From assembly GCA_023386235.1 (NCBI GenBank), contig JAEWKC010000006.1, positions 1 through 64,000 of the forward strand: a stretch of DNA of 64,000 nt. The letters run 5' to 3'. The DNA is from Bacteroidota bacterium (GTDB taxonomy: Bacteria > Bacteroidota > Bacteroidia > Chitinophagales > Chitinophagaceae). Below, one piece after another: positions 1 through 8,580 of this stretch. The notes under the pieces are model-generated. The model did no database searches. It was given only the letters and a program-made list of their open reading frames with translations, and was not told where the DNA came from. The position numbers were made by a program, and so were the translations under genes. The stretch's first letter is position 1. Each line of letters starts with the position of its first letter.

Positions 1-1984
1 AATGATGGTGTACGGCAGAAACAGCCAATAACGAAGGGATGGCGGCATGTTCACTATCCACGGCACGATCGCTTAAAACAAGCACTTCAAAGCCGTCGTT
101 AACTGCGTCTTCGGCATAGCGGCAAAGTCTTTCTATTCCTTTCTTTAAAGAGCCCGGCTGGCCATTGGCACGAAAATATGTCTGCAATGTTTTAGCTTGG
201 AAGCTCCCGGTATCTATAGATCTTAATTTTTCTAATTCTTTATTGGTAAGTATGGGATGCTTTAGCGCGACAACGTGACAAGCCTCCGGATTTTGATGTA
301 GTATGATTCCCTGGTTACCTAAGAATGTGCTGAGAGACATCACCATTTTTTCCCTGATAGGGTCTATAGGCGGATTGGTAACTTGTGCAAAAAGCTGTTT
401 GAAATAACTGCTTATATGCTGAGGCTGATTGCTTAATACCGCCAAAGGTGTATCAATACCCATAGAGCCAATTGGTTCTTTGCCATCCACTGCCATTGGG
501 ATAATGATATTTTGCAGGTCTTCCTGCGTATAACCAAACGCTTTTTGATATTTAAAGACTTCCTGTCCTTCAAGTGATGTAAACATTACCCTGGGATCAG
601 GCAGTTCTTCTAATCTTATTTTATATTTATTCAGCCAGTCTGCGTAGGGTTTTTGTGAGCAGATGTCGTTTTTAAGTTCTTCATCGCTGATGATTCTGCC
701 CTGCTGCATATCTACCACGAACATTTTGCCGGGTTGCAAACGTGTTTTTTGAAGCACTGTTGCGGGATCCACCGGCAATGCACCCGTTTCTGAAGCCATT
801 ATTACCCTGTCGTCGTTGGTAACCGTAATTCTGGAAGGTCTCAGGCCGTTTCTGTCTAACGTAGCGCCAATCATATTGCCATCGGTAAATGTAAGCGATG
901 CCGGACCATCCCAGGGTTCCATTAAAGAGGCGTGATATTCGTAGAATGCTTTTTTTACTGGATCCATCAAATCGTTACCATCCCAGGCTTCAGGCACAAG
1001 CATCATCATTACATGAGGTAGCGAGCGACCGGTATGCAGCAGCAGCTCTACCATATTGTCTAAACAGGCTGAGTCTGATTGATTTTCACTCACTATAGGC
1101 AATAGCATATCCATTTCTTCTTTTGAGAAATATTCAGAAGAGAAATTTTTTTCTCCTGATTTCAGCCAGTTTAAATTGCCTTGTAGTGTATTGATTTCAC
1201 CATTATGTGCCAGATACCTGAATGGTTGTGCCAGCTTCCACGATGGAAAAGTATTGGTAGCAAAGCGTGAGTGCACCAAGCCAAAAGCAGAAACCACTTT
1301 TTTGTTTTTCAAATCAAGAAAATAATTTCTGACCTGATGACTGGTAAGCTGTCCTTTGTAGATAACTACTTTTGTAGAGAAAGAAGCTATGTAAAAACCT
1401 ACGGCGTCTTTCCTGACGGTATTATTAATAGTGTGTGTGGCGTAATTGCGCAGAACAAAAAGCTTGCGTTCAAATGCTTCATTGTCTTTAATATGATCGG
1501 GACAGGCTACAAATACCTGTTCCATTTCGGGCTCTACGGATAGCGCGGTAGCGCCAATATCAGTAGTGTCTACCGGCACTTTTCTGTACATCAATATTTC
1601 AATGCCTATTGTTTCTGCTACGCGGGCAAAAATTTCGCGGCATTCTTCTCTTAGTCTTGTTTCTTTAGGAAGAAATAAAACACCTACGGCGTATTTGCCA
1701 AAAGAAGGAAGATGTACGCCTTTTTTTAAACATTCTTCAAAGAAAAATTCATGTGGTATCTGGATCATAATACCAGCGCCGTCTCCGGTATTATTTTCGA
1801 AACCGCTGGCGCCTCTATGTTCCATATTTTCCAGCACGGTCAACGCGTCTGATATGTGCTGATGCGATTTATGTCCTTTGATATTTGCTACAAAACCAAC
1901 ACCACAAGAATCATGTTCAAACGCGGGATTGTATAACCCGCCAACATTCAGCTGAACAGAAGTGTTCTGATCGGAAATACTCAT
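1..1984 (-). CDS. gltB: glutamate synthase large subunit, N-terminal 661 residues (3' end outside window)
   Basis: Makes glutamate from glutamine and 2-oxoglutarate in the cytoplasm. The reverse-strand frame is open from ATG at 1984 to the window edge, so the gene is cut by the window, not broken. The start reads MSISDQNTSVQ and is followed by EHDSCGVGF; Cys27 fits the class II glutamine amidotransferase nucleophile exposed by propeptide removal. Further family motifs include HRGASGFENNTGDGAG, the RFATNTFPSWKLAQPFR region, HNGEINTLQGN and DRNGLRPSR; the central domain starts near residue 450. Full-length family members have about 1500 residues, so the FMN/FeS part lies to the left. A promoter match sits 27 bases upstream. 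gltD is not in the window. Confidence 0.96.
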   Translation of the reverse strand, partial: MSISDQNTSVQLNVGGLYNPAFEHDSCGVGFVANIKGHKSHQHISDALTVLENMEHRGASGFENNTGDGAGIMIQIPHEFFFEECLKKGVHLPSFGKYAVGVLFLPKETRLREECREIFARVAETIGIEILMYRKVPVDTTDIGATALSVEPEMEQVFVACPDHIKDNEAFERKLFVLRNYATHTINNTVRKDAVGFYIASFSTKVVIYKGQLTSHQVRNYFLDLKNKKVVSAFGLVHSRFATNTFPSWKLAQPFRYLAHNGEINTLQGNLNWLKSGEKNFSSEYFSKEEMDMLLPIVSENQSDSACLDNMVELLLHTGRSLPHVMMMLVPEAWDGNDLMDPVKKAFYEYHASLMEPWDGPASLTFTDGNMIGATLDRNGLRPSRITVTNDDRVIMASETGALPVDPATVLQKTRLQPGKMFVVDMQQGRIISDEELKNDICSQKPYADWLNKYKIRLEELPDPRVMFTSLEGQEVFKYQKAFGYTQEDLQNIIIPMAVDGKEPIGSMGIDTPLAVLSNQPQHISSYFKQLFAQVTNPPIDPIREKMVMSLSTFLGNQGIILHQNPEACHVVALKHPILTNKELEKLRSIDTGSFQAKTLQTYFRANGQPGSLKKGIERLCRYAEDAVNDGFEVLVLSDRAVDSEHAAIPSLLAVSAVHHH

Positions 1985-2010
1985 ATAGAAAAAATTTAAT
2001 TAAATTTAAA

Positions 2011-2040
2011 CAAAAATACATATTATCTAATAAATAACAA
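2011..2040 (-). promoter_or_regulatory. predicted gltB promoter (Bacteroidota type)
   Basis: On the minus strand TTG (2040-2038), 19 bases, then TATTTTTG (2018-2011) match the Bacteroidota TTG/TAnnTTTG pattern. A start near 2005 would leave a leader of about 20 nt before the gltB ATG. Pattern match only. Confidence 0.5.
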
Positions 2041-2132
2041 TAATTTTTCGTAATTTGGTATAAATAGTAAATATTTATTGAAATATTTCAAACGATCGTT
2101 AGTAAATACGGTATACTAACTGGCAAAACAAA

Positions 2133-2164
2133 TTTGGATAAAAAAACTATTGTCATTAACTTTG
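2133..2164 (+). promoter_or_regulatory. predicted tRNA-Arg promoter
   Basis: TTTG (2133-2136), 20 bases, TAACTTTG (2157-2164): an exact match to the Bacteroidota -33/-7 consensus. It is followed 13 bases later by the first base of the tRNA. Confidence 0.75.
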
Positions 2165-2177
2165 CCATCCCAAATAC

Positions 2178-2251
2178 GGCCCCGTAGCTCAACTGAATAG
2201 AGCATTTGACTACGGATCAAAAGGTTTCAGGTTTGAATCCTGACGGGGTCA
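2178..2251 (+). tRNA. tRNA-Arg, anticodon ACG
   Basis: The cloverleaf can be drawn by hand. The acceptor stem is GGCCCCG/CGGGGTC with one G-T pair; the D arm is GCTC/GAGC. The anticodon stem is TTTGA/TCAAA with loop CTACGGA, giving anticodon ACG; A34 is normally deaminated to inosine to read CGU, CGC and CGA. The T arm is TCAGG/CCTGA with loop TTTGAAT, and the discriminator is A2251. CCA is not encoded. It stands alone with its own promoter and terminator. Confidence 0.97.
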
Positions 2252-2256
2252 CTGAA

Positions 2257-2293
2257 TAAAAGCCTTGTAAACAGTACGTTTCAAGGCTTTTAT
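2257..2293 (+). terminator. terminator after tRNA-Arg
   Basis: TAAAAGCCTTG (2257-2267) pairs perfectly with CAAGGCTTTTA (2282-2292) across a 14-nt loop. The 3' arm ends in a short T run. Confidence 0.75.
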
Positions 2294-2557
2294 TATAAAA
2301 GTATTTGCACTGCACTATTAAAATTTATACTTTCCTCACAGCCATGTCCCACACAGAGGATAAGGTGTATAATTACTATTTCGTATGTTTACAATGAATA
2401 ATGATTAAGGTCATAAGAGGGGCTGAAAATACGAACACAAAGGCAGCAAATTTGATATTGAGAACATTTCTTCAAATTTTTTTGCAGAATTTCTTTTTTA
2501 TTTAAAAAAGATTTATTTAATTTTATATTAATATCTCTCACCACAAAACTATGTATT
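2294..2557. other. intergenic spacer, nothing recognisable
   Basis: AT-rich spacer between the tRNA terminator and the T9SS cargo gene. No open frame, RNA motif or consensus promoter was found; the promoter of the following gene presumably lies here. Confidence 0.5.
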
Positions 2558-3811
2558 ATGAAAAAAATTTACTCCTCTCTATTCGTGTTATTTGCTGCAT
2601 TGTCTATATCAAATGCACAGAATCTTTTGATAGAAGAATTTAATTATAATGCAGGAGATTCTTTAAATCAACATGGTTGGATCACTTCAAGCGGAGGTGC
2701 TACCAACAGGATACTGGTAACTTCGCCGGGATTGACCTACACCGGCTATCCTTTAACTGCAGGGAATGCAGCAACCTTAACTACATCGGGCCAGGATGTA
2801 TACAAGCTTTTGAATACGAATGTTTCTTCCGGATCGGTATACACTGCTTTTCTATTCAATGTGATTAATGCCAGAAATAGCGGAGACCATTTCATCAGTT
2901 TGGGAAACGCTACTTCTTCAACTTCTTTTACTGCCAGATTGTATGTTAAGAATTCAGGAACCGGTTTTGTAGTAGGTTTGTCTAAGGGTTCCGAAGCGGC
3001 AGTATATGACGAATCAAATGTATTAACCTTCGGAACAACGTATTTGGCAGTTACAAAATATACTTTTAATCCGTCTACTGATGATGATGTAGCATCTTTA
3101 TATTTTATCAATGGAGCTTTACCTGCAACAGAGCCCAGTGCGCCAACTTTGGTAAATAGTGCTACTTCAGGAGACTTAGCAACTGCGGCTCGTATTTTTT
3201 TAAGACAAGGTACGGCCACTAGTGCTGCAAACGTAATTGTAGATGGAATAAAAGTTTCAACTGAATGGTCTCAATTACTTACAGCTCCCGTAAGCATGAC
3301 TGCTTTCAATCTGGAAAAATTACAAAACGCTGTAAAGCTTACATGGCGTAGCGCGCAGGAGAAAAATGCAAAAGAATATATTGTAGAACGCTCTGCTGAT
3401 AATGAAAACTGGCAGAAGTTAGCAACAGTGCCTGCTGTCGGCAACACCAGCAATCCTACTGATTATAGCTATACAGATTCCTCTCCTTTACACAAAACCA
3501 ATTTCTACAGATTAAAGATCGTAGATATGGATGGCAGCTTTGAATATTATAAAACACTTAGCGTAAATATGCAGGCTGGTATAGCTATAAATGCGTATCC
3601 TAACCCGGTAAAAGATATACTGTATGTGCAAACAGCCGAGAATAAAAATGATTTACAGGTGGATGTTTACAATGTTGCAGGCAGCAGAGTAATGGGAACC
3701 AGGCTTACCGGCAATTCTTTAAACGTATCCAGGCTGCAGGCAGGTGTTTATTTTGTAAAAGTTACAAAAGTAGACGGCGCTTCAACCACACTGAAAATAG
3801 TTAAATTGTAG
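2558..3811 (+). CDS. secreted protein with type IX secretion C-terminal sorting domain
   Basis: 417 residues with a Sec signal peptide (MKKIYSSLFVLFAALSISNA, cut before QNLL). Residues about 20-240 form a beta-rich domain of unknown ligand, rich in Ser, Thr and Gly. About 245-340 resembles a fibronectin/Ig-like module (KLTWRSAQEKNAKEYIVERS). The last about 80 residues are a type A T9SS sorting domain: AYPNPVKDILYV, then VYNVAGSRV, LQAGVYFVKV and the end TLKIVKL. By family knowledge the protein crosses the outer membrane by the T9SS and is released or anchored after removal of this domain. It is monocistronic, with a terminator behind it. No catalytic motif was seen; an adhesin or glycan-binding role is only a guess. 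Confidence 0.88.
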   Translation: MKKIYSSLFVLFAALSISNAQNLLIEEFNYNAGDSLNQHGWITSSGGATNRILVTSPGLTYTGYPLTAGNAATLTTSGQDVYKLLNTNVSSGSVYTAFLFNVINARNSGDHFISLGNATSSTSFTARLYVKNSGTGFVVGLSKGSEAAVYDESNVLTFGTTYLAVTKYTFNPSTDDDVASLYFINGALPATEPSAPTLVNSATSGDLATAARIFLRQGTATSAANVIVDGIKVSTEWSQLLTAPVSMTAFNLEKLQNAVKLTWRSAQEKNAKEYIVERSADNENWQKLATVPAVGNTSNPTDYSYTDSSPLHKTNFYRLKIVDMDGSFEYYKTLSVNMQAGIAINAYPNPVKDILYVQTAENKNDLQVDVYNVAGSRVMGTRLTGNSLNVSRLQAGVYFVKVTKVDGASTTLKIVKL

Positions 3812-3836
3812 TCAATATTTTCTTTCAATAAGCTAT

Positions 3837-3872
3837 AATGGCAGGATTACAGGCGCTAATTCTGCCATTTTT
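3837..3872 (+). terminator. terminator after T9SS cargo gene
   Basis: AATGGCAG (3837-3844) pairs with CTGCCATT (3862-3869), followed by TTTATTATTTT. Confidence 0.7.
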
Positions 3873-3940
3873 ATTATTTTCGTGGAAGGTATACGTGTGG
3901 CAAGGAAATTGCTTTAACAGATAAAAATAAAAAATAAATA

Positions 3941-4630
3941 ATGACAGGATATATTTTAATAGCGGTAGTAATGATGTTGTTGGGCTCTTTGGTGAGCGGC
4001 AGGCTTCAAAGTAAATTTAAGAAATACAGCAAGATACCATTGGCCGGAGGTTTGAGTGGTAAGGAAATAGCAGAGAAGATGCTGCGTGAAAATGGTATCA
4101 ATGACGTTAATGTTACTTCGGTACAGGGTTTTCTTACAGATCATTACAATCCTGCTAATAAAACCATCAATTTAAGTCCGGAAGTATATGCAGGGCGTAG
4201 CATAGCCGCTGCGGCTGTAGCTGCTCATGAAACCGGTCATGCCGTGCAGCACGCCACCGCCTACAGCATGTTGCAGTTAAGAAGCAAACTGGTGCCCATT
4301 GTACAAATCAGTACACAGCTTTCGCAGTGGGTAATCATTGCCGGTTTAATACTTCTTGCCGGTTCTTCATTTGGCAATACCGTTTTTTTAATAGGTATCG
4401 GATTGTTTGCAATGACTACTATTTTTTCTTTAGTAACACTTCCGGTAGAGTATGATGCCAGCAACAGAGCTTTAGCCTGGTTAGAGCGCACCAATACTAC
4501 TAATCCGCAGGAGCATGAAGGTGCCAAAGACGCTTTGAAATGGGCTGCCAGAACGTATGTTGTAGCCGCTATCAGTTCTATTGCTACCTTGCTTTACTAT
4601 ATTTCTATATTTATGGGTAGGAGAGATTAA
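3941..4630 (+). CDS. YugP-like neutral zinc metallopeptidase, membrane-bound
   Basis: 229 residues. An N-terminal membrane segment (about 2-19) is followed by a soluble part with zinc-peptidase motif HETGH (96-100) in the context AAVAAHETGHAVQH. Two to three further membrane spans lie around 120-165 and at the C-terminus (205-225). Length and order match the YugP/DUF2268-like family of membrane peptidases found across Bacteroidota and Firmicutes; the substrate is unknown. The conserved VEYDASNRAL after the third span supplies the probable third zinc ligand (Glu). A strong terminator follows directly. Confidence 0.9.
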   Translation: MTGYILIAVVMMLLGSLVSGRLQSKFKKYSKIPLAGGLSGKEIAEKMLRENGINDVNVTSVQGFLTDHYNPANKTINLSPEVYAGRSIAAAAVAAHETGHAVQHATAYSMLQLRSKLVPIVQISTQLSQWVIIAGLILLAGSSFGNTVFLIGIGLFAMTTIFSLVTLPVEYDASNRALAWLERTNTTNPQEHEGAKDALKWAARTYVVAAISSIATLLYYISIFMGRRD

Positions 4631-4666
4631 TTTGTACAGCACATAAAAATGAATATAAATTGTAAG

Positions 4667-4698
4667 CACCGCTCAAAAAGCGGTGTTTCTTTTTTTTC
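4667..4698 (+). terminator. terminator after YugP-like gene
   Basis: CACCGCT (4667-4673), loop CAAAA, AGCGGTG (4679-4685), then a T-rich run to 4698. It ends about 18 bases before the SRP RNA -7 box, so it insulates that gene from read-through. Confidence 0.8.
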
Positions 4699-4716
4699 AT
4701 TCCAAAAGAAAAAGAT

Positions 4717-4724
4717 TATCTTTG
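4717..4724 (+). promoter_or_regulatory. -7 element of the SRP RNA promoter
   Basis: TATCTTTG matches TAnnTTTG exactly and ends six bases before the first base of the RNA stem (4730), as expected for transcription starting at the mature 5' end. The -33 region is only T-rich. Confidence 0.65.
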
Positions 4725-4729
4725 CATCC

Positions 4730-4823
4730 GGCAGGTCTTACACGACCAGCTCCTGCTGAATCTCCCAGGGTCGGAAGGCAGCAAGAGTAGGCGGTTGTAG
4801 CGGTGCGATGTAATAAGCCTGCC
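4730..4823 (+). ncRNA. ffs: signal recognition particle RNA, small bacterial (4.5S) type
   Basis: The terminal stem GGCAGG/CCTGCC closes a molecule of about 94 nt. The apical domain carries the conserved core CTCCCAGGGTCGGAAGGCAG and then CAAGAGTAGGCGG, the binding site of the Ffh M domain. A T run directly after the closing stem (4824-4829) completes an intrinsic terminator. It directs ribosomes making membrane and exported proteins to FtsY and the translocon. No Alu domain is present. Confidence 0.93.
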
Positions 4824-4985
4824 TTTTTTATTTTCTCCATTATTTTATTGATAATTGTTGAATTGTTTACTTAGTTAAACATACTTTTTGTTATATTCGT
4901 ATCCGCAATAAGTAAAAAATGCACACGAAATAATCCCTAGGCGAGATAAGTAGTGGCAAACATAAAAAACTAAAAATTAATACAC

Positions 4986-5639
4986 ATGAAATTCTTCATA
5001 GATACAGCAGATCTGGCTCAAATAAAAGAAGCCAACGATTTGGGAATTCTGGACGGCGTTACTACCAACCCATCTTTAATGGCTAAGGTAGGTATTAAAG
5101 GTAATGAAGCTGTATTCGCACATTACAAAACAATTTGTGAACTGGTAGATGGCGATATCAGTGCCGAGGTTATTGCTACCGATTTTAACGGTATAGTAGA
5201 AGAAGGAAAAAAACTGGCACAAATACACGAAAACATTGTGGTTAAGGTGCCTATGATCAAAGACGGAATCAAGGCCATTAAATGGTTTAGCGATAACGGT
5301 ATTAAAACCAACTGTACTTTAATATTCTCTGCAGGACAAGCTCTGTTGGCCGCAAAGGCAGGCGCCACCTATGTTTCGCCGTTTATAGGCAGAATTGACG
5401 ATAGCGGCTGGGAAGGCATACAGCTGATAGAGCAAATAGCTGAAATATATGCTATGCAAGGATTTGAGACAGAAATACTGGCGGCATCCATACGCAATAC
5501 CAACCACATCATTCAGTGCGCGGAAGCCGGAGCAGATGTAATTACTTCTCCGTTAGAGCCCATTCTTGGCTTGTTAAAACATCCGCTTACCGATATCGGT
5601 TTGGCCAAGTTTTTGGAAGATGCTAAAAAGTTTGTTTAA
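4986..5639 (+). CDS. fsa: fructose-6-phosphate aldolase / transaldolase-like protein
   Basis: 217 residues, the length of the short FSA/TalC subfamily rather than the 320-residue classical transaldolase. The N-terminus reads MKFFIDTADL and is followed by DGVTTNPSL. The Schiff-base lysine lies in VVKVPM, and TNCTLIFSAGQALLAAKAG and SPFIGRIDD are the usual barrel motifs. Whether it acts as transaldolase (pentose phosphate pathway) or as fructose-6-phosphate aldolase cannot be decided from sequence alone; many Bacteroidota use this short form as their transaldolase. It is the first gene of a tight run, with the Nudix gene 14 bases downstream. Confidence 0.92.
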   Translation: MKFFIDTADLAQIKEANDLGILDGVTTNPSLMAKVGIKGNEAVFAHYKTICELVDGDISAEVIATDFNGIVEEGKKLAQIHENIVVKVPMIKDGIKAIKWFSDNGIKTNCTLIFSAGQALLAAKAGATYVSPFIGRIDDSGWEGIQLIEQIAEIYAMQGFETEILAASIRNTNHIIQCAEAGADVITSPLEPILGLLKHPLTDIGLAKFLEDAKKFV

Positions 5640-5653
5640 GAACGAAAATAAAT

Positions 5654-6223
5654 ATGGAAGACGAAAAACTTAAGTGGAATACCATATCATCAGAATATAT
5701 TTTTAAAGAGAATTGGTTTACCGCGCGCAAAGATGTCTGTGAAAGGCAGGACGGTAAAATAATTGAACCTTACTACGTGTTTGAATTTCCGGAATGGGCT
5801 ACAGCACTGGCTTTGACGGAAGACAATAAAGTGATTCTGGTAAAGCAGTATAGGCATGCTTTGGGAGAAGTGTGTATAGAATTGCCCGGCGGATGTATAG
5901 ATGATGCCGATGAAACGAATGAGGATGGCATAAGAAGAGAGTTGCTGGAAGAAACAGGTTACTCTTTTGAGTCCGTTCATTATTTAGGAAGAATATCAGC
6001 CAATCCTTCTACCAATTCCAATTTGATGCATATGTTCATTGCTACCGGTGGCAGGAAAACAAATTTGCAAACGCTTGATGAAAATGAAGAAATAGTTTTA
6101 CTGGAGGTAACTCTTGATGAGTTAATGCAAATGATAGATGAAAAAAGATTTGTACAGTCCATGCATCTTAGCACTATCTTCTACGGTCTCAGATATCTTG
6201 ATAAGATAAAGTTTGAAAAATAA
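5654..6223 (+). CDS. Nudix hydrolase, ADP-ribose pyrophosphatase-like
   Basis: 189 residues. A Nudix box lies at 79-103 (GG..., then E, RRELLEETGY). There is one extra residue between the leading Gly and the first Glu relative to the textbook spacing. The layout, with about 45 residues before a beta strand EWATALALTEDNKVILVKQYRHA, resembles the ADP-ribose pyrophosphatase (NudF-like) subgroup, which splits ADP-ribose to AMP and ribose-5-phosphate. The gene overlaps the next one by 11 bases. Joining an ADP-ribose pyrophosphatase to a nicotinamide-riboside-kinase-like gene suggests NAD turnover (inference). Confidence 0.88.
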   Translation: MEDEKLKWNTISSEYIFKENWFTARKDVCERQDGKIIEPYYVFEFPEWATALALTEDNKVILVKQYRHALGEVCIELPGGCIDDADETNEDGIRRELLEETGYSFESVHYLGRISANPSTNSNLMHMFIATGGRKTNLQTLDENEEIVLLEVTLDELMQMIDEKRFVQSMHLSTIFYGLRYLDKIKFEK

Positions 6224-6770
6224 GGTTAAAAAAATAGCGGTTATAGGCCCTGAAAGCACGGGTAAGAGCGCGTTATGCAAAGCTTTGGCTTTGCATTTTG
6301 ATTGTTTATGGTGCCCTGAATACGCCAGGGAATATTTACTTAGAAACGGTAAAGAATATACTTTCGATACCTTGCAAACCATCGCCAAAGGGCAGTTGCG
6401 CAAAGAAGATGATTATATGCAGCGATCTATAGACGGCAACAAATCCTTTCTTTTTATAGATACGGAAATGTACATTATGAAAGTGTGGTACGAGTATGCT
6501 TTCAATCAATGTCCTTATTTTGTTTTGCAGGAAATTGTAAACCGTCCGTATGATTATTATCTGCTTACCAACACCGATCTTCCCTGGGAAGAAGATGAGT
6601 TGAGAGAATATCCCGATCCTGCATCAAGAGAAAAATTATTACACACATACAAAGACATCCTTATACACCAAACCTCCGGGTGGCAAATGGTTTCTGGCCA
6701 CGGCGATGAAAGAACGCAAAATGCCATTGCTGCTATTGAGCGTATTTTTCTTGAAAAAAATGATAGATAG
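6213..6770 (+). CDS. P-loop kinase similar to the NadR ribosylnicotinamide kinase domain
   Basis: 185 residues with a Walker A motif GPESTGKS (12-19). CPEYAREYL and FIDTEMYIMKVW follow in the order seen in the C-terminal kinase domain of NadR, so nicotinamide riboside phosphorylation is the likely reaction. The adenylyltransferase domain of full NadR is absent. The start is TTG at 6213, inside the Nudix gene; no in-frame ATG occurs before the Walker A motif, so TTG with coupled translation is the best choice. NR kinase or another nucleoside kinase are both possible. Confidence 0.82.
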   Translation: MKNKVKKIAVIGPESTGKSALCKALALHFDCLWCPEYAREYLLRNGKEYTFDTLQTIAKGQLRKEDDYMQRSIDGNKSFLFIDTEMYIMKVWYEYAFNQCPYFVLQEIVNRPYDYYLLTNTDLPWEEDELREYPDPASREKLLHTYKDILIHQTSGWQMVSGHGDERTQNAIAAIERIFLEKNDR

Positions 6771-6971
6771 TGCAGGAATATCTAAGTTAGGAACACGGAG
6801 CGCAAAGTTGGAAGTGAAAAAAATGACTCTTCTATCCCTCGCTGTCGGGGGCAGGGGGTGGATGAGGAGCTGGAAATAGAGAATGTCAACTTGTTTCGTT
6901 CTGTGCTCAATAGGCCAAAATATAAGAAGATAGAACAAAGCCATAAAGTGAAAGCGTGAGCCTGCAAAATG
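6771..6971. other. intergenic spacer of unusual composition
   Basis: 201 bases between the kinase gene and the end of the permease gene. It is richer in G on the plus strand than its surroundings, with two five-G tracts at about 6846-6857. No credible frame, tRNA or terminator was found. Confidence 0.4.
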
Positions 6972-8477
6972 CTATTGCAGTTCTTGTGCGTGTTTTTTCT
7001 TGTAAAAATAATAAACAGGCACACCTATTAATACAATCAGAAATCCTAAAAGCGATGTTTCCCATTTATAAAACAATAAGCCTAAGGCCATCGTACCTGC
7101 CAGTATAAAATAAATAATAGGTATCCAGGGGTAGCCAATAGCCTTATAAGGTCTTTCCGCGTCGGGGCGGCTTTTTCTCAATCTGAAAATACCCCAGATA
7201 GTCAATATATAAAATACCAGTGTAACAAACACCACGTAATCTAAAAGCAACCCGTATTTACCACTCAGGCAAAGGATGCATGCCCATATACATTGAATCC
7301 ACAAGGCATGGCTGGGCACATGATTTTTATTGACATGCGCGGCATCTTTAAAAAACAATTTGTCTTTGGCCATTGTATAGTATACTCTCGCTCCCGATAA
7401 TATCAGCCCGTTGTTGCAGCCAAAAGTAGAGATCATGATCATTACCGCTATGATGAGTGTACCAATGTTTCCAAAAATCTGATTGGCTGCTACCGTTGCT
7501 ACTCTGTCTTCATTGGCAAAGGCCAGGCTGGTAATGGAGCTTAGGGGGAATGTACCGTCAGCATTAGCTGCCGGCAGCAAAGGCAATACCGCCGTGTACA
7601 TAATGTTGGTAAACATATAAATGACCACTACTATTACAGTACCGAGAAATAAACTTAATCCTACATTTCTTTTGGGATTTTTTATTTCCCCGGCAATATA
7701 AGTGACGTTTTCCCACGCTACGCTACTAAATACAGAGCCAACCATAGCGGAAGATATCAACCCGATAATTAAGTACATACTATCCGGTCGCTGAAAAGCA
7801 GACCAGGCTATTTGTACGCCGGCGGCGTCTCTTACGGGTTGTGTAAATTTTAAGTCGAAAGCGTTGGTCCAGTTCATGTTCCATACTTCGGTTTTGGCAC
7901 CTAATAGCAATCCGAATACAATGAGTCCAAATAAGGAAAGTAATTTTGTACCCGTAAAAAATTGCTGTATCAGTTTACCCTCCTTTACACCGCGTGTATT
8001 TATATAAGTCAATAAAATAATGATACCTATTGATAACAGTTGTGCCGGGTAAAAAGTAAACCAATTACCAATAGTAAAAAGTATATTCTCTTCCCGCATG
8101 GCAAATACAGGCATAAAGTACCCGGCAAATTTGCTGAAAGCCACGCCAACAGCCGCGATGGTACCGGTTTGTATTACAGAGAAAAAACTCCAGCCGTACA
8201 GAAAACCCATTAACGGGTTGTAGGCTTCTTTCAGGTACACGTATTGCCCGCCCGCTTTTGGAAACATAGAAGAAAGTTCTCCATAGCTGATGGCTGCAAA
8301 CACTGTCATAATACCTGTGATAAGCCATATCAATATCAACCACCCGGCAGAACCTACATGGCGCGTCATGTCTGCACTTACAATAAAAATTCCGGAGCCG
8401 ATCATGCTGCCCGCCACTATCATAGTGCCGTCTAATAAAGACAGTGAGGGCTTTAGTTCTTTTTGTACTTGATCCAT
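6972..8477 (-). CDS. APC-family amino acid permease
   Basis: 501 residues, with the start set at ATG 8477 (MDQVQKELKPSLSLLDGTMI). A longer frame beginning with TTG at 8516 adds unconserved residues. About twelve hydrophobic spans are visible. The first has the APC signature GSMIGSGIFIV, and a later segment carries SSVAWENVTYIAGEIKNPKRN, typical of the LAT/APA-type amino acid:proton symporters and exchangers. The C-terminus is short (YYFYKKKHAQELQ). It acts in the inner membrane; the amino acid is not predictable. It is monocistronic and divergent from the glycosyltransferase cluster. Confidence 0.93.
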   Translation of the reverse strand: MDQVQKELKPSLSLLDGTMIVAGSMIGSGIFIVSADMTRHVGSAGWLILIWLITGIMTVFAAISYGELSSMFPKAGGQYVYLKEAYNPLMGFLYGWSFFSVIQTGTIAAVGVAFSKFAGYFMPVFAMREENILFTIGNWFTFYPAQLLSIGIIILLTYINTRGVKEGKLIQQFFTGTKLLSLFGLIVFGLLLGAKTEVWNMNWTNAFDLKFTQPVRDAAGVQIAWSAFQRPDSMYLIIGLISSAMVGSVFSSVAWENVTYIAGEIKNPKRNVGLSLFLGTVIVVVIYMFTNIMYTAVLPLLPAANADGTFPLSSITSLAFANEDRVATVAANQIFGNIGTLIIAVMIMISTFGCNNGLILSGARVYYTMAKDKLFFKDAAHVNKNHVPSHALWIQCIWACILCLSGKYGLLLDYVVFVTLVFYILTIWGIFRLRKSRPDAERPYKAIGYPWIPIIYFILAGTMALGLLFYKWETSLLGFLIVLIGVPVYYFYKKKHAQELQ

Positions 8478-8580
8478 TAAGTAAAAATAAGAGATATTAA
8501 GCTTATTTATTTTCAAATAAACTATTTATTTAAAAATATACCTAAATTCGTTACGTATTTTTAGATAATAATCAGATTGA

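Noticed and set aside
2746..3219. 157-residue minus-strand frame inside the T9SS cargo gene
   Set aside because: Shadow frame; the plus-strand gene has signal peptide and sorting domain.
6836..6860. G-rich tract (two runs of five G) in the intergenic region after the kinase gene, possible G-quadruplex
   Set aside because: Only two long G runs lie close together; a stable intramolecular quadruplex needs four.
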